Shown in pieces: positions 1 through 5,821 of a stretch of 9,991 bases of DNA. The position numbers and the translations under genes are program-made. The notes below the pieces were generated by a model. It ran no database searches, was not told the DNA's origin, and saw nothing but the letters and a program-made list of their open reading frames with translations. Within the stretch, counting starts at the first letter, position 1. Every line of letters begins with the position of its first letter. The DNA is from JALGWN01 sp964598025 (GTDB lineage: Bacteria > Arandabacterota > Arandabacteria > Arandabacterales > Arandabacteraceae). The stretch spans positions 1 to 9,991 of the forward strand of contig CAZRAU010000111.1 of the NCBI GenBank assembly GCA_964598025.1, given 5' to 3'.

Positions 1-174
1 GAGCGAAACCGGCGGATCTTCGACGAAAACGGCGGGACGGACTTCGCCTACACGCTCGACGTGGACGAAAAGATGTGGCGGTTTCGGGTGAACGTCCTCC
101 AGCAGATGGGCCACGTGGGGCTGGTTGCACGGCGGGTCAACAACTGGATCCCGGCGCTGGAAGAACTCTACTGA
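1..174 (+). CDS. C-terminal end of a PilT/PilU-like pilus ATPase N-terminal domain, truncated before the ATPase core
   Basis: The reading frame is open from the first base and ends at TGA 172-174, giving 57 visible residues; the start lies outside the window. The peptide carries the signature of the PAS-like N-terminal domain of PilT/PilU retraction ATPases: DFAYTL, then WRFRVNVLQQMGHVGLVARRV, then NNWIPALEELY. In that family the next residues are normally LPP, followed by the P-loop ATPase core. Here a stop follows LEELY directly, and no Walker A motif can be read in any forward frame of 175-337. Reading one base over (LTPSS...) restores only two or three plausible residues. The gene is therefore truncated or decayed, or it is a protein that ends with this domain. 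Twitching motility is the family role, but a protein lacking the core could not hydrolyse ATP. Family assignment is fairly good; functional status is uncertain. Confidence 0.6.
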   Translation, partial: ERNRRIFDENGGTDFAYTLDVDEKMWRFRVNVLQQMGHVGLVARRVNNWIPALEELY

Positions 175-231
175 CCCCTTCTTCAACCGCTGTGCCGGAA
201 ACAGATGAGAAGATCCACACGGCGCCGCTGC

Positions 232-260
232 TTGCGCCGGCCCTATGCGGGGCATATAAT
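232..260 (+). promoter_or_regulatory. Sigma-70-type promoter for the sigma-54 activator gene
   Basis: A perfect -10 TATAAT (255-260) is preceded by a partial -35 TTGCGC (232-237) with a 17-bp spacer. It lies 77 bases upstream of the GTG start of the regulator and just after the truncated pilT-like frame. The -35 shares only three of six bases with consensus, so activity is inferred. A 6-bp inverted repeat CGGCGC/GCGCCG (220-225/234-239) overlaps the -35 and could act as an operator or weak hairpin. Confidence 0.5.
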
Positions 261-337
261 AGCGGTGGGGCGGAGAACCTTATGGCGGGAGTCCGGCTGA
301 TGGTGCTTAGGATGTAGTCACTTATCCGGGGACGCTT

Positions 338-1729
338 GTGGGAAAGAAGGGAAAGCGCGGCAGGGAAGAGGGTCTGGGCCTGGGGGATGCACGTACCATC
401 CTCGACTCAGTGGTCGACGGTGTCTTCACGGTGGACACCGAATGGCGGATTACCTCCTTCAACCGTGCTGCGGCCGAGATAACCGGTGTCGACCGGGAAC
501 AAGCGATCGGCGAGCGGTGCAGCGATGTGCTGCGGGCCAGTATCTGTGAGACCGATTGCGCCCTCGCGCACACCATGAAACATGGTGAGCCGGTGGTGTG
601 CAAGCCGGTCTATATTGTCGATACCGAAGGCGAGCGGATCCCCATCAGTATATCGACTGCGGTCCTGAGGGACGGCAAAGGCCATATCATAGGCGGAGTC
701 GAGACGTTTCGCGACCTGAGCCTGGTGGAACAGCTTCGCAAGGAGTTGGAGAGAACCTACTCTTTCGGCGATATGCTCAGCAAGAATCACAGGATGCACG
801 AAATCTTCGATGTACTGCCGAACATTGCTCAGAGCACGAGCACGGTCTTGATTGAGGGAGAAAGTGGGACCGGCAAAGAACTGATTGCCCGCGCCCTGCA
901 TACCCTGAGCAATCGGGCCGACAAGCCGTTCGTGGCTGTAAACTCGGCGGCGCTTCCGGATACGCTTCTCGAATCCGAGCTATTCGGTTACAAGGCAGGG
1001 GCATTCACCGATGCGAGGAAGGACAGGCCCGGAAGGTTTGCGCTTGCGGAGGGAGGGACCATCTTCCTTGACGAGATCGGTGATATGTCACCGGCATTGC
1101 AGGTTCGCCTCTTGCGAGTGCTCCAGGATAGGACCTACGAGCCGCTCGGGGGAACCGAATCTGTGATGGCGGACGTGCGTGTGGTGACTGCAACCAACAA
1201 GAACCTGAGTGTCCTGGTAAAGCAGAACAAGTTCCGTGAGGATCTTTACTACCGCGTGAGCGTGATCAGGTTATCGCTGCCCCCACTACGTGATCGAATG
1301 GAAGATGTTCCTCTGCTGGCCGATCACGCTATCGGCCGGCTGAACAAACTCCAGGGTAAGACCATAAATGGTATTGCCCCAGAGGCCCTGGCGCTCCTCA
1401 TGAAATACGATTTCCCGGGAAACGTGAGGGAGCTGGAGAATGCTATCGAGCATGCGTTTGTAGTATGCCCCGGCGGCATGATAGAACCGAACCACCTCCC
1501 CGGCCATCTTGCCTCGGTCGCCTCCGGCCCGGCGGGTGAAATGGGGATTGCTCCCGCCTCTCTCATGGACGTTGAGGCGCAGTTCATCGTTTCCGCTTTG
1601 AAGCGCAACACCTGGAATCGGGCCGCGACAGCGAGGGAGCTCGGAATAGACAAGAGCACCCTCTACCGCAAGATCAGGTCCCACGGCATAGCATTACCCA
1701 AGCGTGACGGGCGGTCCCATCGTCGATAG
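338..1729 (+). CDS. PAS-domain sigma-54-dependent transcriptional activator (AAA+ / Fis-type HTH)
   Basis: A 463-residue enhancer-binding protein that would remodel RNA polymerase holoenzyme containing sigma-54. Order of domains: N-terminal PAS sensor (about 17-125), AAA+ core (about 145-385) and C-terminal Fis-type helix-turn-helix (about 415-450, with the recognition helix around DKSTLYRKI). Visible motifs are Walker A GESGTGKE (174-181), the sigma-54-contacting loop GAFTDA (221-226, a common variant of GAFTGA), Walker B TIFLDEIGD (241-249), FREDLYYR arginine fingers (299-306) and FPGNVREL (359-366). There is no receiver domain, so the input is probably sensed directly by PAS, which holds Cys61, Cys70, Cys74 and Cys88. 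The start is GTG with GGGGA (328-332) five bases upstream. It lies about 190 bases before the NifX-like gene, whose sigma-54 promoter it most likely controls. Full length, no damage seen. Confidence 0.95.
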   Translation: MGKKGKRGREEGLGLGDARTILDSVVDGVFTVDTEWRITSFNRAAAEITGVDREQAIGERCSDVLRASICETDCALAHTMKHGEPVVCKPVYIVDTEGERIPISISTAVLRDGKGHIIGGVETFRDLSLVEQLRKELERTYSFGDMLSKNHRMHEIFDVLPNIAQSTSTVLIEGESGTGKELIARALHTLSNRADKPFVAVNSAALPDTLLESELFGYKAGAFTDARKDRPGRFALAEGGTIFLDEIGDMSPALQVRLLRVLQDRTYEPLGGTESVMADVRVVTATNKNLSVLVKQNKFREDLYYRVSVIRLSLPPLRDRMEDVPLLADHAIGRLNKLQGKTINGIAPEALALLMKYDFPGNVRELENAIEHAFVVCPGGMIEPNHLPGHLASVASGPAGEMGIAPASLMDVEAQFIVSALKRNTWNRAATARELGIDKSTLYRKIRSHGIALPKRDGRSHRR

Positions 1730-1730
1730 C

Positions 1731-1800
1731 GGTGCAGATCTGAAACACTGCCCCGGCGATATCGTCGCGTATATGCACCTGTAGTTGTCGCTCAGAGCGA
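1731..1800 (+). promoter_or_regulatory. Candidate upstream activator sites (inverted repeats) for the sigma-54 activator
   Basis: Two inverted repeats lie 107-176 bases upstream of the predicted start of transcription at about 1907, the distance typical for enhancer sites of sigma-54 activators. One is a compact palindrome, TCGCTC-A-GAGCGA (1788-1800). The other is a widely spaced pair, GGTGCAGAT (1731-1739) and ATATGCACC (1771-1779), matching at eight of nine positions as inverted half-sites. Binding by the upstream regulator is inference from position and symmetry. Confidence 0.35.
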
Positions 1801-1880
1801 GAGTACAGCCGGCCCTCCGTCGCTTTAATCTCCTATTTCACAAAGGGTTGTATGAATCGGAATCCGGAAATAGCACATAA

Positions 1881-1896
1881 TGGCACACCGGTTGCT
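1881..1896 (+). promoter_or_regulatory. Sigma-54 (-24/-12) promoter of the NifX-like / DUF5320 operon
   Basis: The sequence reads TGGCAC-ACCGG-TTGCT. GG (1882-1883) and GC (1894-1895) are separated by exactly 10 bases, and every base of the consensus TGGCACG-N4-TTGCW matches except the seventh (A for G). With GC as -13/-12, transcription should start near 1907. That leaves a 14-base leader containing the ribosome binding site and the GTG start at 1921. It is the only such site I found in the window, and it lies next to a gene for a sigma-54 activator. Confidence 0.85.
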
Positions 1897-1920
1897 CTAG
1901 TGATGTTCGAGGTGATTGAT

Positions 1921-2307
1921 GTGCGAATAGCCGTGCCGATCTGGAAAGGGAGAATCTCCCCCGTGCTCGATGTCGCCGAGAGGCTGCTTGTTGTGGATGT
2001 AGATGCCGGACGGGAGGTCTCGCGCTCGCTTGAAGAAGTGGGCCCCGGGCTCCTACCGCAGCGGGTCCGCAGGCTGTCGGATCTCGGAGTAGAGGTCGTC
2101 ATATGTGGGACGGTCTCACGACCGATGGTGAATATGCTGTCTGCCCTGAGGATTACGGTGTTTCCATGTATGAGAGGGGATGTCGACAAGGTCATCCGGT
2201 CGGTCGTAAGCGACGGTGTCCCGGACTCGAGATTCTTCATGCCGGGCTACGATGGGCACCCCGGGCGGCGAAGGCGGCGGGGTAGGCGTGGGAGGTGGGC
2301 ACGCTGA
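1921..2307 (+). CDS. NifX/NafY-family protein (dinitrogenase iron-molybdenum cofactor-binding-like domain) with Arg-rich tail
   Basis: A 128-residue cytoplasmic protein. The start VRIAVPIWKGRISPVLDVAERLLVVD is the N-terminal pattern of the small single-domain NifX/NafY/MTH1175 family (dinitrogenase iron-molybdenum cofactor biosynthesis domain). Members bind FeMo-cofactor precursors or related Mo/Fe/Cu-S clusters. Two cysteines are present, in VVICGTVS and VFPCMRGD, and the C-terminus ends in a strongly basic tail (RRRRRGRRGR). The GTG at 1921 is chosen over an in-frame ATG at 1852 for three reasons: an SD GAGGTGAT (1909-1916) lies four bases upstream, the domain begins exactly here, and the sigma-54 promoter at 1881-1896 would otherwise sit inside the coding region. 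No nif structural genes are visible, so nitrogen fixation should not be inferred. It heads an operon with two DUF5320-type genes (gaps of 60 and 38 bases). Confidence 0.85.
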   Translation: MRIAVPIWKGRISPVLDVAERLLVVDVDAGREVSRSLEEVGPGLLPQRVRRLSDLGVEVVICGTVSRPMVNMLSALRITVFPCMRGDVDKVIRSVVSDGVPDSRFFMPGYDGHPGRRRRRGRRGRWAR

Positions 2308-2367
2308 AGAGGCAAGTGCCGTCTGTTATGAGATTGTGAGGCTGTCGACAGTGGAAGGAGGCAGGTG

Positions 2368-2736
2368 ATGCCGGGTTTTGATGGAACAGGTCCCAATGGT
2401 TTAGGCCCGAGAACGGGCGGTGGTTTTGGTTTCTGTGGCCAGGGCGCCGATCCCGCACCGCGTGGATACGCTCCCGGAGTGGTCTATGGCGTGGGGCGTG
2501 GTGGGATCCCCTGGGGGGGAGGCCGTGGGCGTGCCTTCGGTGGCGGCCGTGGCCGATGGGGAATGGCGAGGTTCCCTTACATGGTGCCCGCCTACGGGGT
2601 TGTGAATCCGTACCCACAGGCAGCACCGGTAGATGAGAGGGCGTATCTCGAGAGCCAGCTTGCATACCTGGAGAGCCGGCTTACTGCTATCAAGGAAAGG
2701 CTGGCCGAGATCGGCCCGCAGGCTGCCGAGGAGTAG
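2368..2736 (+). CDS. DUF5320-type Gly-rich protein with C-terminal coiled coil
   Basis: A 122-residue protein beginning MPGFDGTGPNGLGPRTGGG, the N-terminal signature of DUF5320-type proteins, whose function is unknown. A Gly/Arg-rich middle (about 45-70, repeated GGGRGR) is followed by a Pro/Tyr segment. A short predicted coiled coil (about 91-115) has leucines at regular spacing in ERAYLESQLAYLESRLTAIK. A single cysteine sits in GFGFCGQG. The SD AAGGAGG (2355-2361) stands six bases before ATG 2368; a GTG three bases earlier is possible but less likely. It is the second gene of the sigma-54-controlled operon, between the NifX-like gene and its own shorter paralogue. In anaerobes such proteins often neighbour NifX-like genes (general knowledge), suggesting a helper role in metal-cluster handling, which is unproven. 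A 10-bp palindrome CTGTCGACAG (2342-2351) lies just upstream. Confidence 0.8.
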   Translation: MPGFDGTGPNGLGPRTGGGFGFCGQGADPAPRGYAPGVVYGVGRGGIPWGGGRGRAFGGGRGRWGMARFPYMVPAYGVVNPYPQAAPVDERAYLESQLAYLESRLTAIKERLAEIGPQAAEE

Positions 2737-2774
2737 TTTTTCGACAAGGGTGATTCGTGACGGGAGGTGATCGA

Positions 2775-3044
2775 ATGCCTCGATTTGATGGAACAGGTCC
2801 GATGGGACGGGGTGCAATGACCGGCAGGGGGATGGGCTACTGTGCAATCCAGGTGTCCCCGCCGGCCGGGGCCGGCAGGGTTGTCGGTGCTGCGCCGGTC
2901 TCTTACTATCCGGCGTTTGCCGGCGCTCCGGGCATAACCCCATACGGGTTTGCAGGCCCATTCTATCCTCGCTTTGGGCGTGGGTTCCGGATGGGGTGCG
3001 GCCGTGGTTTCGGTGGTAGGGGAGGCCGCCGCAGGCGGTGGTAA
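2775..3044 (+). CDS. DUF5320-type short Gly-rich protein
   Basis: An 89-residue protein starting MPRFDGTGPMGRGAMTGRGMGYC. It shares the MPxFDGTGPxGxG head with the gene just upstream, so the pair are tandem paralogues. It lacks the coiled-coil tail of that protein and instead ends in a Gly/Arg-rich stretch (GRGFGGRGG then RRRRW). Cysteines occur at GYC and GCGRG. ATG 2775 is preferred over GTG 2757: an almost perfect SD, GGAGGTGAT (2763-2771), sits directly before it and the family signature begins there. The 38-base gap to the previous stop supports a common transcript. Function is unknown; a link to the NifX-like protein is suggested only by operon position and the shared basic tails. Confidence 0.78.
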   Translation: MPRFDGTGPMGRGAMTGRGMGYCAIQVSPPAGAGRVVGAAPVSYYPAFAGAPGITPYGFAGPFYPRFGRGFRMGCGRGFGGRGGRRRRW

Positions 3045-3126
3045 CTCAAGGGAGGTAGAAGGGAGCGGCGAAGCCTCAGGGTGTGGCGTTGGTGAGTGAG
3101 GCGGTCTGCTGCTGAATTGACGCCAT

Positions 3127-3159
3127 GCCCTGCGGCCCTCTTGCCGTTCTGGCAGGGCC
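3127..3159. terminator. GC-rich hairpin between convergent genes, possible terminator
   Basis: GCCCTGC (3127-3133) can pair with GCAGGGC (3152-3158). Alternatively GGCCC (3134-3138) plus TGCC (3142-3145) pair with GGCA plus GGGCC (3151-3159) around a GTTCT loop. It lies between two operons that converge (stops at 3044 on plus and 3195 on minus), where a bidirectional terminator is expected. No U-tract follows on either strand, so intrinsic termination is uncertain. Confidence 0.35.
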
Positions 3160-3194
3160 CTACATGCTTCGGGATCCCGAACTGCCGGGCGAGA

Positions 3195-4172
3195 TCAATG
3201 CTTGTAAGAAGCAACCGCTTCTTCGGCCGCGACCCGGATCGGCGTATAGACTATCCCCAACTCCCGCTCAGCTTTGCTACCATCGCCCTCCGCACCCTCC
3301 TTCATGGTCCTGATCTGGTCCAAGGCCATGCCCCAGAGCGGTGGGCGCTTTACGATGTCGGCCACGAGGGTCAGGATCGCTGCATTTGCCATGGCCAGCG
3401 AATCGGGCATCCTGAGTTTGGGAAGTGCTACGCCGGAGATCTCACTGATCATCTGATTGATCTCCCCGAAGGTCAGGTTCTGCCCGACGGCCAGGTATTT
3501 CTCGCCGATGTTACCCTCCTTTTCCGCCGCCCGGACAATTACCTCGGCGACGTCCCGCACATGCACGAACGGGAAAAAAGCACCGTTACATACCGTAGCG
3601 GGCATGCGGCCGTTTATGAGATTCTGAATATACTCGCCTGTGGCCTTGGGATCACCGGGACCCAGCACGGCACCCGGATATACCATCACCAGGGGCAGCC
3701 CCTTAGTCTTGTGAAGATCCCAGGCAATCAGGTCGCCCTCATACTTGGTCCGGGCATACTCGCTGAAGCGCACAGGACCGGGGTCACTGTCCTCTTTGAA
3801 AGGGCGGTCTGCCGGCTTCCCATAGATCGCCATCGTGCTTACGTGCACGACCTTGGACACGCCGGTTTCCAGGGCACATTCCATGACGTTCCGAGTTGCT
3901 CCGACATTGACATCGGCATAAGTGCGCCTTCTCGGCAGCCAGAAGGAGTAGGCAGCCGCGATGTTGACTATCCAGTCGGAGCCCTTCATGCCTTCCAGTA
4001 AGGATGCCCTGTCGGCTAGGTCTCCAAAGATGAGGGTGACACCCAGCTTCTTGAGCCGGCCTGTATCGCTTGTGCTTCTAACAAGACAGGCGAGCTCATG
4101 GCCGGCCTGGGCCAGGCGCTCGGCCGTGTGACTCCCAATGAAACCGGTGGTCCCGGTGACAAAGACTTTCAT
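3195..4172 (-). CDS. NAD(P)-dependent epimerase/dehydratase (extended SDR family)
   Basis: A 325-residue Rossmann-fold enzyme of the extended short-chain dehydrogenase/reductase class. The nucleotide-binding motif TGTTGFIG is at residues 6-13. The catalytic triad is visible as Ser112 in HVSTMAIYG, Tyr139 and Lys143 (YARTK). VYPGAVLGPGD (about 164-174) and FVHVRDVAE (about 202-210) are typical of the epimerase / dihydroflavonol-reductase-like branch, which includes hopanoid-associated HpnA-like proteins. The substrate (nucleotide sugar, ketone or other) cannot be read from sequence. An in-frame ATG 26 codons upstream (4250) exists, but 4172 is chosen: the SD GGGAGGTG stands seven bases before it and the first beta strand MKVFVTG begins there. 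It follows the methyltransferase gene by 74 bases on the same strand, so co-transcription is likely. Confidence 0.9.
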   Translation of the reverse strand: MKVFVTGTTGFIGSHTAERLAQAGHELACLVRSTSDTGRLKKLGVTLIFGDLADRASLLEGMKGSDWIVNIAAAYSFWLPRRRTYADVNVGATRNVMECALETGVSKVVHVSTMAIYGKPADRPFKEDSDPGPVRFSEYARTKYEGDLIAWDLHKTKGLPLVMVYPGAVLGPGDPKATGEYIQNLINGRMPATVCNGAFFPFVHVRDVAEVIVRAAEKEGNIGEKYLAVGQNLTFGEINQMISEISGVALPKLRMPDSLAMANAAILTLVADIVKRPPLWGMALDQIRTMKEGAEGDGSKAERELGIVYTPIRVAAEEAVASYKH

Positions 4173-4246
4173 GCCAGCACCTCCCGCAGCGTCAGGCTGC
4201 CTTGGTCTTGCGCAATCCCGAGACAACTTGGTACACCTGCACCTCT

Positions 4247-4909
4247 TCACGCCTTCCTAACAAGCACATGCCAGGTTGAATAGAACTGGTGCGTCCCTCT
4301 GTTGTCCCAGTATCCTTCCCTCTTGGTCCTGTCGACCTGCACGAAGCCTGAGAGCAGCTCGTTGAGGTCCGCCTCGTCTGCGAAGTAGTGAATGTCTCCA
4401 GGCGTGACGGACTTCTCGCAGAGGAACGTGTGCGGCGCGACCTCCCTGCCGAACCCGTACTTCCCATCATCGCGACTGGGGCAGGTGAAGTAGAATAGAC
4501 CGTTCGTTCTCAGGAGCCGCCGCACATGTTTGATCGCTGCGTAGAGCTGATGTCGGTACCCATGGTAGATGACGTTGTAGGCAAGTACGATATCGAAACC
4601 ACTCTCTGGGAGTGGGTCGGACAAGACATCACAAACCAGGCCCCGGATCTCCAAAGACAGGTCCTGAGCCCACTTGGACAAGTGGGAAATCGCGCCTCCG
4701 GAAACGTCGCTCGCGGTGACCGAGAAGCCGGCCTGTGCGAACGCAATCGCGTGGCGCCCCAGACCACATCCAAGGTCCAGGACTTCCGGACGCTCCTCCG
4801 GTGACTGCGTTGAAATGAACTCTACGACCTCGGGCGCAGGCCGCTTCCACCACGAGTGATCCTCATGACCTTGCCAGTAGTCTTCCCAGATGCGTTTGCC
4901 TGTCTTCAT
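4247..4909 (-). CDS. Class I SAM-dependent methyltransferase
   Basis: A 220-residue protein with the seven-strand methyltransferase fold. Motif I is VLDLGCGLGRHAIAFA (43-58). Acidic Asp68 in VTASDVS is placed to bind the ribose of S-adenosylmethionine. FDIVLAYNVIYHG (105-117) is motif IV, and LLRTNGLFYFTCPS (132-145) is the motif V-like strand. The GCGxGR form and the FDIV/YHG block resemble TehB-like and small-molecule methyltransferases. The acceptor is unknown. The start at 4909 has only a weak SD (AGGTC, six bases upstream), but no better start is seen. It is the first gene of a minus-strand pair with the SDR enzyme, which suggests joint modification of a small molecule or sugar (inference). 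Confidence 0.9.
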   Translation of the reverse strand: MKTGKRIWEDYWQGHEDHSWWKRPAPEVVEFISTQSPEERPEVLDLGCGLGRHAIAFAQAGFSVTASDVSGGAISHLSKWAQDLSLEIRGLVCDVLSDPLPESGFDIVLAYNVIYHGYRHQLYAAIKHVRRLLRTNGLFYFTCPSRDDGKYGFGREVAPHTFLCEKSVTPGDIHYFADEADLNELLSGFVQVDRTKREGYWDNRGTHQFYSTWHVLVRKA

Positions 4910-5274
4910 CGATTCGACCTATATCTCACATAGTCTCCACATAGCATGACTGCCTTTGTCTGTCGAATTGCCGGGACAAGACCCCACCTCACACTATACG
5001 AGTATCCTATTCTCGTGCACTTGTCTATGGTCTTGTGCGGGTTCCAGATAACATAGCACGGCTGCTGGGCGAATCGAGTCATCGATCGCACACTGGCATG
5101 TTCCATGCGCCTTCTCCCGAGACGTGGTCCTGGCCGGTGATGAAGGCAAGAATCGGATCTCTCCGAATGACCCCGGTGTTTGAAAGACTGTATAAGTAGG
5201 TGGTGTCACTATCGGGGGCAGGTCACTCCGGCCACCGATTTGAGTTGATTTCAGAACTGCAAAGGACTTCTCTT

Positions 5275-5306
5275 GGGTGCGGTTGTCTATTGCCCGAATT
5301 GCACCC
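5275..5306 (+). other. Ten-base-pair hairpin in non-coding interval
   Basis: GGGTGCGGTT (5275-5284) and AATTGCACCC (5297-5306) pair along their whole length with two G-T wobbles around a 12-base loop. The six outer pairs are perfect GGGTGC/GCACCC. TTT follows immediately, too short for a typical intrinsic terminator. It may be a terminator relic, a small structured RNA or chance. Confidence 0.35.
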
Positions 5307-5381
5307 TTTGGATAAAGCAGGAGATTTCAATCATTGCCGGCGTGGCGCTGAGGGCAGACGAGCCGTACCCGCAGAATACGA

Positions 5382-5410
5382 TTGACGCTCAGGCGTGTCC
5401 GGACTATAAT
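5382..5410 (+). promoter_or_regulatory. Strong sigma-70-type promoter upstream of the envelope gene run
   Basis: -35 TTGACG (5382-5387) and -10 TATAAT (5405-5410) are separated by 17 bp, eleven of twelve consensus bases at the optimal spacing. Predicted transcription start is near 5417. A 9-bp palindrome CGCTAAGCG (5423-5431) lies just downstream, where a repressor could bind. The first coding remnant downstream is the broken beta-barrel gene; the first intact gene is at 5885. Confidence 0.65.
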
Positions 5411-5464
5411 CTCCTTCCGTAACGCTAAGCGAGTTGTGTTGCGAGAGTATGAGTCATGATGTGA

Positions 5465-5804
5465 GACAGACGCTTCGGCAACTTCGCTCGGCACGTCCGT
5501 TTTCAGCCCAACGTGGAGTTGGGCTTCGAGGATGACATGAAGCTCTTCGCTGTCAAAGCTGAGGCAGCGTATCGCTTCCGTTCACGATGGGACGTCTCGA
5601 CTCCGTACCTCGGTAGTGGTCTTGGCGCGAACATCAAGAGCGTCGACAACGGGGGAAACAACAGCTCGCAGACCGACCTAGGGGTCAACCTGCTCGATGG
5701 GATCGAGAAGGGGCTCTCAAACGGTGACCGTCTCTTCATCGAGTGGGAAGTTCAGCCCGAACGACATGCCAGACGCCAAGGTCACGGTCGGCTGGACGTT
5801 CTAA
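5465..5804 (+). pseudogene. Outer-membrane beta-barrel (porin-like) protein remnant, frameshifted and without signal peptide
   Basis: From 5465 the frame reads FGNFARHV, then RFQPNVELGFEDDMKLFAVK, AYRFRSRWDVSTPYLGSGLG, DLGVNLLDGIEKGLSNGDRL and FIEW: alternating strand patterns of a small outer-membrane beta-barrel. Near 5745-5747 (a GGG run) the frame breaks. Reading one base on (from 5748) continues the protein as KFSPNDMPDAKVTVGWTF and stops at 5802-5804. The C-terminal phenylalanine in a VTVGWTF strand is the usual outer-membrane insertion signal, which supports the +1 shift. Upstream, the frame hits a TGA at 5462 and no signal peptide is visible, so the 5' end is missing too. A start at GTG 5513 in the first frame would give an artificial 117-residue protein that runs through the frameshift. 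A sequencing or assembly error could explain the single-base shift but not the missing signal peptide. Confidence 0.65.
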
Positions 5805-5821
5805 CACTAGCCGTGGGGCAA

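Larger units (their letters stand above)
4910..5464. other. Gene-poor interval between divergent transcription units
   Basis: I find no credible gene in these 555 bases; short open frames such as 5200-5385 have no SD, no recognisable domain and atypical composition. The interval separates the minus-strand methyltransferase pair from the plus-strand envelope run. On the minus strand a -10-like TATAGT (complement of 4993-4998) lies 84 bases upstream of the methyltransferase start, but no convincing -35 is present at 16-18 bp. The best elements are a hairpin (5275-5306) and a strong plus-strand promoter (5382-5410), listed separately. Confidence 0.6.

Noticed and set aside
75..317. Plus-strand 80-codon frame overlapping the pilT-like end and the promoter
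   Set aside because: It overlaps the PilT signature in another frame, spans the TATAAT promoter, and shows no domain or SD.
1852..1920. Upstream extension of the NifX-like protein from ATG 1852
   Set aside because: It contains the sigma-54 promoter, and the conserved domain starts only at 1921, where an excellent SD is present.
2401..2961. Minus-strand open frame (186 codons) across the DUF5320 genes
   Set aside because: It overlaps two genes with good SDs and family signatures; the translation is Pro/Arg/Ser-rich shadow sequence.
338..3044. Nitrogenase (nif) cluster
   Set aside because: The NifX-type domain occurs widely in anaerobes that do not fix nitrogen; no nifH, D, K, E, N or B is visible here.
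3096..4001. Long plus-strand open frame (301 codons) opposite the SDR epimerase gene
   Set aside because: It is antisense to a clearly conserved enzyme, has no SD or recognisable domain, and arises from GC-rich codon use on the other strand.
4993..5027. Minus-strand promoter for the methyltransferase (TATAGT with TAGACA)
   Set aside because: Both hexamers are good, but the spacer is 23 bp, too long for a normal sigma-70 promoter.
5200..5385. 61-codon plus-strand frame in the gene-poor interval
   Set aside because: No SD, no domain, unbiased codon use, and it runs into the -35 box of the 5382-5410 promoter.
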